Source of the DNA: Gremmenia infestans
Taxonomy: Eukaryota; Ascomycota; Leotiomycetes; Helotiales; Hamatocanthoscyphaceae
Length of the DNA: 64,000 nucleotides
NCBI GenBank assembly: GCA_032629725.1
Contig: JAFEVB010000008.1
Location: 1,984,001 to 2,048,000 of the forward strand
Direction of reading: 5' to 3'
Below, piece by piece: positions 56,906-64,000 of this stretch (positions are counted from its first letter, which is position 1; each line of letters begins with the position of its first letter). Below the pieces are notes generated by a model. That model made no database searches and had not been told where the DNA came from. It saw only the letters and a program-made list of their open reading frames with translations. Position numbers and translations under genes: made by a program.

Positions 56906-59900
56906 TCATTAAAGGCTATCTATCTATCATGTGGTAGTATTCTATAAGCCCTGAGCCAGACCGGACCGGATGAATGAATTGTGAGGGAGTGTAGTGTAGT
57001 GTACGGTGTAGCGAGCACCATGTATACTGACAGTATCAATCATCTTCCCCCATCTCACTGTGCGAGAGGTCGGTCGGTCGGTCTACTGGACTAGGAATTG
57101 CCATGTTGGATGGGATGTAATTATGTAAGGAGGAGGCGTGTGGCACTCACTCACTCATTACATTCGCGATGCAATATACTTCGAAGTAGATCTTGGAGTT
57201 TAGGGTGGGGTGGGGTGAGTAGATGGGTGAGTGAGTGGTTGTTTAGGTGATTCCATATCATACAGTACTCGTAAGGGGATACAGTAAGAAGGGAACGGCG
57301 GGAAGAGCCTAAGACGGAAGTGCGAGATCCCCCACTACTACTGTACTTGGATCTGACTTTAGGTTGCGGATATGTACACTACCTACCTAGTTAAGAGGCA
57401 CACCACTTACTCCCTCGCCCTCGCGTAAGCATAAAAGAGGGAATTAATTATATTTATAATCTTTCGTGCTCGAATTATATCTTCTTGGTCTACTGTAATG
57501 GCAAGCGACTCAATAAAGACTTGCGAACGAAGATAAGTGCTGAGGTGAGGTGAGATGAGATGAGATGAGCTATCTATGTACGACATGATTTGGGTTTGAG
57601 ACAGAATAGAATCTGACAGGTGCGGATGCTGACTGTAGAAGTGTTAAGTAAGATTCTACCTGGTAACGTAACTCTGGGTATCGCCGGCATAATTTCTAAG
57701 TCTTACTTTCCCCGCCATAGATATTCTTACACCCTTTAGTTGTACATTTATCTGTTGGATAATAGAGAATCATAATCGGAATAAGAGGTCAAGGAAGGAA
57801 GATGATAATGTGTTCATGTTGCATATTAGCGGTGAGAAGGCTGAGTGATTGGTAGGTGTATAGCCCACGCACGCGATCCATCTACTCTAGCGTTTGCAAG
57901 TACCGGTAAGTATCTGTCTTGTTATATCCAAGATAGGAACATCATTTGAAATATTCAATCAGAACCCTATATCAGGAGAAAGGGTATTACATAAAAGAAA
58001 TCTTTCAAGTAATAATAATAACGCCGATGTTCAGTTTACTCCGAACCATCTAGTAAAACAATGGCATCCCCACAAGGCTATGGTTCTTGTGCAGTAGAGG
58101 CAATGATATCACATGCAAACCAACCACGAGGCTATGCAAAACAAAACAAAAAAATCTCTTTCACTCACCGGCCCTTCTCTTTTTCGTGAGCTCCATACTC
58201 GGTATGAAAAAGTATGAAAAATAAGAAAATCTCTATTCATATCTCCACATCTACTCCACATGGAGAATTTATTTCATTTCCCAACAAATAAACGCAAACG
58301 CGGTTACACGCACGCACAAGGACCGTCGCGTTGTTTTACTACCCTAAATTGATTTTATCTGCTAGATTTTATTTAATACCCCGTACCGACAAGACGAACT
58401 ACTATTCGTAGGGCTGGGCTGGCTGGTGTCGCGTGTCGTGTCGCGTCGGGTCGCGTCACATCGTGTCGTGTGTCCTAGACTTAATTACTCGTACCCAATT
58501 ATCTATCCTAGTTCATTCTCAATCTAGCCAACGACTCGAATAAAGTAAATGAATAAACTTCTACGAAAAGGAACGCCGTTTTATTTTCTTGCCCTTTTTT
58601 AGCCCGTCTGTTGTCATTGGTGGTCCGTAGCTCTGTTATGAATCTGAAGGAAAGCCGATTATTAATAGGTGAGGGGTAAATAAGAAAACCAGGCGCGGAG
58701 GCGGCCTCTGAGAGGTCGTATGAAGTGGGATGATAGACAGGGTCGAAAAGACGGGAATGAATTGAAGTGATACCGAAATCAGAATACACCACCATCGATC
58801 GTGAATCGCGATGATCCCTCGAGACGAGAATGTTACATTGTTTTAGGCATCCAATCCATTACTGTACTGTACCATAGCATTTCTTGCAAAAGTGTCCAGA
58901 CCAGGTGAGTGAGTGAGTATGCGTATCACAAGGCTGAACGAGGATCCCTAACCTAATCTGATCTGACCGCCCTTTTCCCCCGCGATCGATGGATACATGG
59001 ATGGACGGACGGGATTTTTCATCGAGAATGATCTTCCGAGTTTTTTCGTTTCTTTCCTTCTTCCTTGCGCCACACCTAGTATACTGTAGTCGTACTTTGT
59101 ACATATTTGAAAAGGACAGACTTCGGTACATTGTTTAGAATTTCCCCCCTGAGAGAGACTAAGACGGGCCCTAACTATTCAACTACGGGGAATTTCGGGG
59201 GAGTCACATAAAACTGGTGGATATTCGGACAAGGCAATCTTTGAATACTACAGTATAGTATGCCCTAGGAATAGGCTACCTACCTAGGAAATGGGTGGAT
59301 ATCCGATGGACCGGCCGACCGACCGATATTTCGTATCCACGGTACGGTACCGAGGAAGAAGAATAGAGAAAGGTTCTTTCGAGCCATGCATGCTGACGTT
59401 GATTAGCATCTCTCTTTCTCTCTATTATCCCAATCAGGCCTTTCCTTTACTCGTACTTGCAATTCATCTATCTATTCCTTCCTTCCCGTTTCCTTCTTAT
59501 TATTTATCATTCTTTTAAATAATCAATCAATTAATTCTCCTAGCATTCTTCCATAAAACCTAGCCTAGCTTAGCTACCTACTCTCAAGCGTCTACCATCC
59601 ATCCATCCATCCACCACGAATGACTCGGGGGAAACAAAAGAGCGGGGTTTCGGTCTCGCACGAGGAGTAAACCTTATTTCTCTCGTGGGATAGGTGACTT
59701 TCTCTACAGTACTCTATGTACCGCGCCATGATTTAGAGTTTCCTTGAATCTAGATATCGACCCAAGCAAGCCAGCCTTACTCAGTACGGGCAGTAAGGCG
59801 ATCGATCTACGATCTACCCCGGAATCCATAATGGCTTCGGCATCCTTCCCTTTCCTTCTCGAAAGTGTGCGTAAAGTGAGGTGTAGTGTAGTTCGTCCTT

Positions 59901-61054
59901 CTATGCGAGCGAGTCGAAATAGAGTGAGGAGGGCATGTGGCTGTATGTGTGTGTTCTAGAAGTCATATCATATCATGTCCATGTCATGTCATATCATGTT
60001 ATAATCGGGTTTCCATCACCGTGGATAGATAGACAACAGTTCCATCTCCAAGCTAAGCTAGCTACTCTTTGCGATGAATGGAAAATGAGATAGATGGATG
60101 GCGATGAAGAAGTTATTAATGTGCGCGTGACTGTTTCCTCCTCGAGTTCTTGGGGTGTTATGCCATACCTTGCTTAGGACGGAGGCGTTTGATGCATATC
60201 CATTGCTTGATGATTTCTTCAACTCGATTGTTAGGAACGACTAGATCTAGCAGCGTACAAAGAAGTATGTCCATACAGACAGACAGACAGCAGGTAGTCT
60301 TGAAATCTTGGATCCTGCAAAGAGAGACCTGCTTTTACGGTATAAAGTTTCTAGGCAATTCATATACTGTATGTAGGATAAAGGAGGTACCTACATTACA
60401 GTAAGAGGTCTCGAAATACCCACCCACGCCTGGTGGATTTCTACTGTATATATCTGGCAAGCTGAACAGTTTATGTATAGATAGATAGGTAGGTATATAA
60501 CTCTGTTCCAAGATACTCACTCACTTTCTAGTGAGAGCGGGTAAAGAAAGTGGAAAGTATGTTCTTTTTCTTTCTGAGAAACCTCAAGAGGGATATCTCT
60601 GAGTCTATCAGCCCACTCTACACTTGTCAAGTACGGTCGGTATCTTTGCTAGTTGCCCCGCGTGTATTGAGAAGCTTTAGGCAAGAAGCTCACGAAAGGA
60701 AAGGAAGTCCCAAGTAACGGAACGGGCTTAAAAAACGAAAAAGGAAGGGTAGAGGAAGTAGTCTGACAACTTCCCTTTCAAGGACTTCCGCAGAAAGAAA
60801 AGTTCCGTAGAAAGGCTTCAGCGTCTTAAGCCTCGAATTAAAATCATCTTGATATATCCATTTAGCCTTATCGGGCATCTAAACACCGGTAGACAATATC
60901 AATTTATTTCTAAAATACTTTTCATCCCTCAACCGTCTTAATGTTATTATGCTATGCGCCATCAAAAGAATATCGCCATCGACATCGCTTGTAATACATG
61001 TGGACGCCACGCTAAAAGGCTCAAATTTCATGATTTGGCATCAAATCCCAAGCA

Positions 61055-64000
61055 TCACTTCCGTGGCAAATCCTTGAATAGTTTCCGGAATATCTCCCGG
61101 CTTTTATACAGATTGCTGACCCTCAAACGCTCATTGTCTAAATGCGCACTGTCGCTTGCTTGACCGCAAGGTAGATGGGCGGCAGGTGCGTTGAATTCTT
61201 TCTCCAGAAATCTGATACTTGGAATCGACCCCCCTTCCCGGATGTACAGAGGTTTTCTACCTCTTCGTTTTCGACCATTGGATCCATCGCTAGGACCTGA
61301 CAAGTCAAGTGCAGACTCCGGGAGAGATGGATCGAGGGGCGTTGCTGCGAAAGATGTGTGGTCGCTGCCGTTTGTCAACGTCTTACTTGTAGTAGGTGTG
61401 GGCTTGACGCTTGGGCTCATGGTAGGTGGAGTAGCTGAATTCTTGGGCGCCTGCTTCGGTTTTGGTCCTGGCACGCTGGAACGTCTCGTCTCTCCGATCG
61501 GACCCCAAACATCCATAATTGCCTCCTCGAGTGTTTGGAAAATCTCATTATCTGGATCACCGAGCCATGCATCTGCTTGGTTGTCAATCGTGATGGAGAG
61601 ATGGTTGTGGGTATCGAGAGTAGAAAAGCTAGTTTCGAGGAATTTGGTGAGAGACGTGATCACATCTTCAACTTCCTGGTTTGGCACCAGACGAAGTGAT
61701 ATTGCTGCGCTTGCTTGAGACGAAACCAAGGAGCCATCCGGACCAGATACCTTGTAACGATGAATTGTCAAATTGGGTTCTCGCCACCTGGCCATGAGAG
61801 AAGCCTTGAGAGTATCTGGTGGACCAAGCTCGGGATTACGCTTGATCAAAACATCCGTAATGTCATTGTATCGAGCGTCCTCCACCGGCGTCACAGGCAA
61901 TATAGCATCGTAGAACCCAGGAATCTGAATACGATTATGCAGCCCCTTGAGCTTCGCCAATATTGCTGTCAGATCAAACAGTGGTTCGTCCATCATAAAG
62001 CTTCCATCAACACCACTGTGCACATCCGGATGATTACTGTCAACCTTGACCGTAGCATGAAGCATACCTCGCAGGCCATAAGTCAAGCAAGGAACTTCGT
62101 CGTCCAGCCAATAGCTGTTTGCTAGAATGATGTAGTCGATCTCTCCAATCAGGTCCTTGTGTCGTCTGACAGCATCTTTGAAGCCACGAGAACCCGATTC
62201 CTCTTCGCCTTCGATGAGAAAGGTTATATCTGATTCGAGCTCTTGCTCGTGCATGAGATCCATGACACCGTATAGAGCAGCCATGATTGGCCCCTTATTG
62301 TCAGAAACTCCTCGGCCATACAGGTATCCATTAATACCTTTCATTTGAAAGGGGTCAACGATCCATTTGCCTGCCTTGTTATCAGCAGGAACAACATCAT
62401 CTATTCTCAAGTTAGTGGAATGTTGTTCTCCAGTCCTCTAATCAACTTACAATGCCCATAGAACAAGATGTTCTTGCGTTGTTTCGAGGTTTCGGGGTTA
62501 CCTCTGAATTTGGCATAGACAACGGGATTTTGTCGATTGTCTGTATTCAACATCTCCGTGTAGGCGCCATGCTTTTTGAACAGGGTCCGAAGAAAGGTAG
62601 CCCCACGTCGGCAATCCTCTGCGTGATCGGGTCTAGAGGAGATTGTTTTGAATGAGACAAACTCCTGCAATGATTTGACCATTTGGTTATCAGGAAGTAC
62701 CTCCGATTTCCCATATGTCTCCGAAGTGCACCCAGTGATGTTCCAAATCGAAACCGAGTTGTCATTGCCGCCCGTGATATACAACTGCTGCCCATTGTAA
62801 TTTATGACCGCGGACGCTAGAATTCGCCCCTCATGGGCTTTCCATCGATTCACACAGTGATATTTCTGACTGAAAGATGTCGAGCTCTGGTATTTGCCAT
62901 ATTGTACTGTACTGTATTTCTGTAACGCAAAGGAGTCAGAAGCTGCAGACGAACAAAGATGCAAATACTCACTCTAGCAAACCCCGTAGCTCCGGCACTC
63001 CATAGATAGCCCCAGCCCATTTGCAATGTCATAACATCTCCTCTGTGGGCTCGGATTACTCGGAGCTTCTGCTTTGTGTCCAAGTCCCATAATTCGATTA
63101 CGCCTTCGAGTTTGCTGCTGTATAGAAATGACCCATCGACAGCCATAGACAGTACTGACTCAGCATCATCTTCTCCAAGACATGCAATTTCTTCGATTCC
63201 TCGGTTTTGGTCCTGGAAGAGCTTCCATAACTTGATCGTGCCATCCCCACCGCCCGAGACTAAAACGTCTTCGTCAGAATCCACAAGACGAGTGACTCCG
63301 CGGACCATGAGCATGCAATAGACGTAGCCAAAATGAGCATAATGCTTCATGTGTGCCTTGTCGATCTCGAGCACTTCACCATCTGTGAACGCCGTCTGAG
63401 CCGGCTGTGGTCGTGGTGTAGAAGTTCCTCCATGCTGCACGGAATCGAAAAACCTATGATTTCGCCGGTCTGGATGGTTGTCTAGGTTTGGGCGAGGTCT
63501 ATTTATTGAGTCTTGCAGACTGCACCATTGTATGCTGGTATTCTGCGCCCCCAGGTATACCGTCCCAAATTGCTTAGAATAAGCCACGCTGAAGACGTCT
63601 CCAACATCGTAGGTACTGTAGACGTGGTACAACCGTTTTAAATTGACAGGGCACCACGCATTGACGATCGCATCTCCCGCGCTGGAGAATAATAGCTGGC
63701 CATCTGCAGATAGAAAAAGGCAGAGTACTGCTCGCGTGTGCGCCTGGATGCGAAGGACGAGCTCGAAAGATGCCAATGACCAGACTACAATCTCTCCATC
63801 TTGTGTCCCTGCATATATGAATTGATCCCCGACTGTGAGTGCAAGTATAGAGCTGTCGTTCTGCAGGTAGTGGGCAAGCTCTGGTTTCTCCTTCAATCGT
63901 CCAGTATCTGACTCCCGATCATCGACTTCGTAAGATTCGTCGTCGCTGGTATGCGCTGCGGGAGTGTCAGCAATTGGTTTTCCCAGAGGCTGCGAAAAAG
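61055..64000 (-). CDS. DUG2: Dug2 homologue: WD40 plus M20 peptidase, 5' end outside window
   Basis: Partial gene. Visible exons are 64000-62973 (open to the window edge), 62919-62451 and 62400-61055, giving 946 residues. The N-terminal half has WD40 repeats (VSGGGDGTIKLWKLF, GVIELWDLDTKQKLRVIRAH, LYITGGNDNSVSIWNITG). The C-terminal half is an M20 metallopeptidase: LQEFVSFKTISSRPDH, FYGHYDVVPAD (metal ligand His, with Asp), GRGVSDNKGP (bridging Asp), IEGEEESGS (catalytic and ligand Glu) and the dimerisation lid HPDVHSGVDGS. This two-part layout is that of yeast Dug2, which with Dug3 forms the glutathione-degrading Dug complex in the cytosol. A Ser/Pro/Lys-rich insertion (about 61290-61500) interrupts the peptidase near its C-terminus. 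The ATG lies beyond 64000. Confidence 0.92.

Larger units (their letters stand above)
54944..61054. other. 6.1-kb gene-poor, repeat-rich region
   Basis: No gene is supported in 6,111 bp. The first ~500 bp probably hold the 3' untranslated region of the DUF1752 gene. Repeats include AGGGAGGG runs near 55950-56080, (GGGGGAT)n at 56133-56168, GGATGGATGGAT near 56255, (TA)n near 56600 and 56650, (CTTGT)n at 56876-56905, GATGAGATGAGATG near 57546, and GTGTCGCGTGTCGTGTCGCG-like pentamers at about 58427-58475. Open frames up to ~95 codons on both strands lack family resemblance. Confidence 0.55.

Overview
The window comes from a filamentous ascomycete (Pezizomycotina). Genes carry one to four short introns, mostly 45-70 bp, with GT...AG ends, often with CTAAC-like branch points. 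The protein set is fungal: a TOK1-type channel, an AA11 chitin monooxygenase, a fungal SLATT protein, a DUF1752/DUF3295 regulator and a WD40-M20 Dug2. Leotiomycetes is a plausible class, but nothing here proves it. Twenty protein genes are supported, all as gene models built by hand from reading frames, splice sites and family motifs. For every complete multi-exon model the exon lengths sum to a multiple of three.

Layout. 0.5-11.4 kb is dense: PEX11 and an Fpg-type DNA glycosylase (divergent), a TAPT1/EMP65-family ER membrane protein, an SMP-30/gluconolactonase-like protein divergent from an HSL-type alpha/beta hydrolase, and a degenerate protein kinase. 11.4-14.2 kb holds palindromic AT-rich repeats and a small four- or five-exon gene of unknown function whose introns carry CACGTG. 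14.2-25.1 kb holds an FMN split-barrel/flavin reductase fusion, a short-chain dehydrogenase, a 73-residue unknown, an Ntn-hydrolase asparaginase, a two-TM SLATT protein and a TOK1-like potassium channel. 27.2-34.4 kb holds a mitochondrial oxoglutarate/malate-type carrier, the tRNA methyltransferase TRM7 and the ribosome-biogenesis helicase MAK5 sharing a 200-bp divergent promoter, and a secreted AA11 LPMO with a chitin-binding module. 37.9-40.8 kb is a CCCH plus CHY zinc-finger protein.

From 40.8 to 61.0 kb the window changes character. One gene (53.0-54.9 kb, DUF1752/GATA_AreA-like and DUF3295-like, related to yeast Mks1) sits between about 12.3 kb and 6.1 kb without a convincing gene. These stretches are full of short tandem repeats, many with 5-bp units, and of recurring TACTGTAC and TACGGAGTA words. 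The window ends inside a Dug2 homologue (WD40 plus M20 peptidase, glutathione breakdown) read on the minus strand.

No biosynthetic gene cluster, transposon ORF, tRNA, rRNA or CRISPR array was recognised. Apart from the TRM7/MAK5 pair and possibly the lactonase/hydrolase pair, neighbours look functionally unrelated, as is usual in fungal chromosomes. The items most worth following are the huge repeat-laden intergenic space around the DUF1752 gene, the SLATT protein, the pseudokinase, the CACGTG-bearing introns and the tandem palindromes at 11.5 kb.
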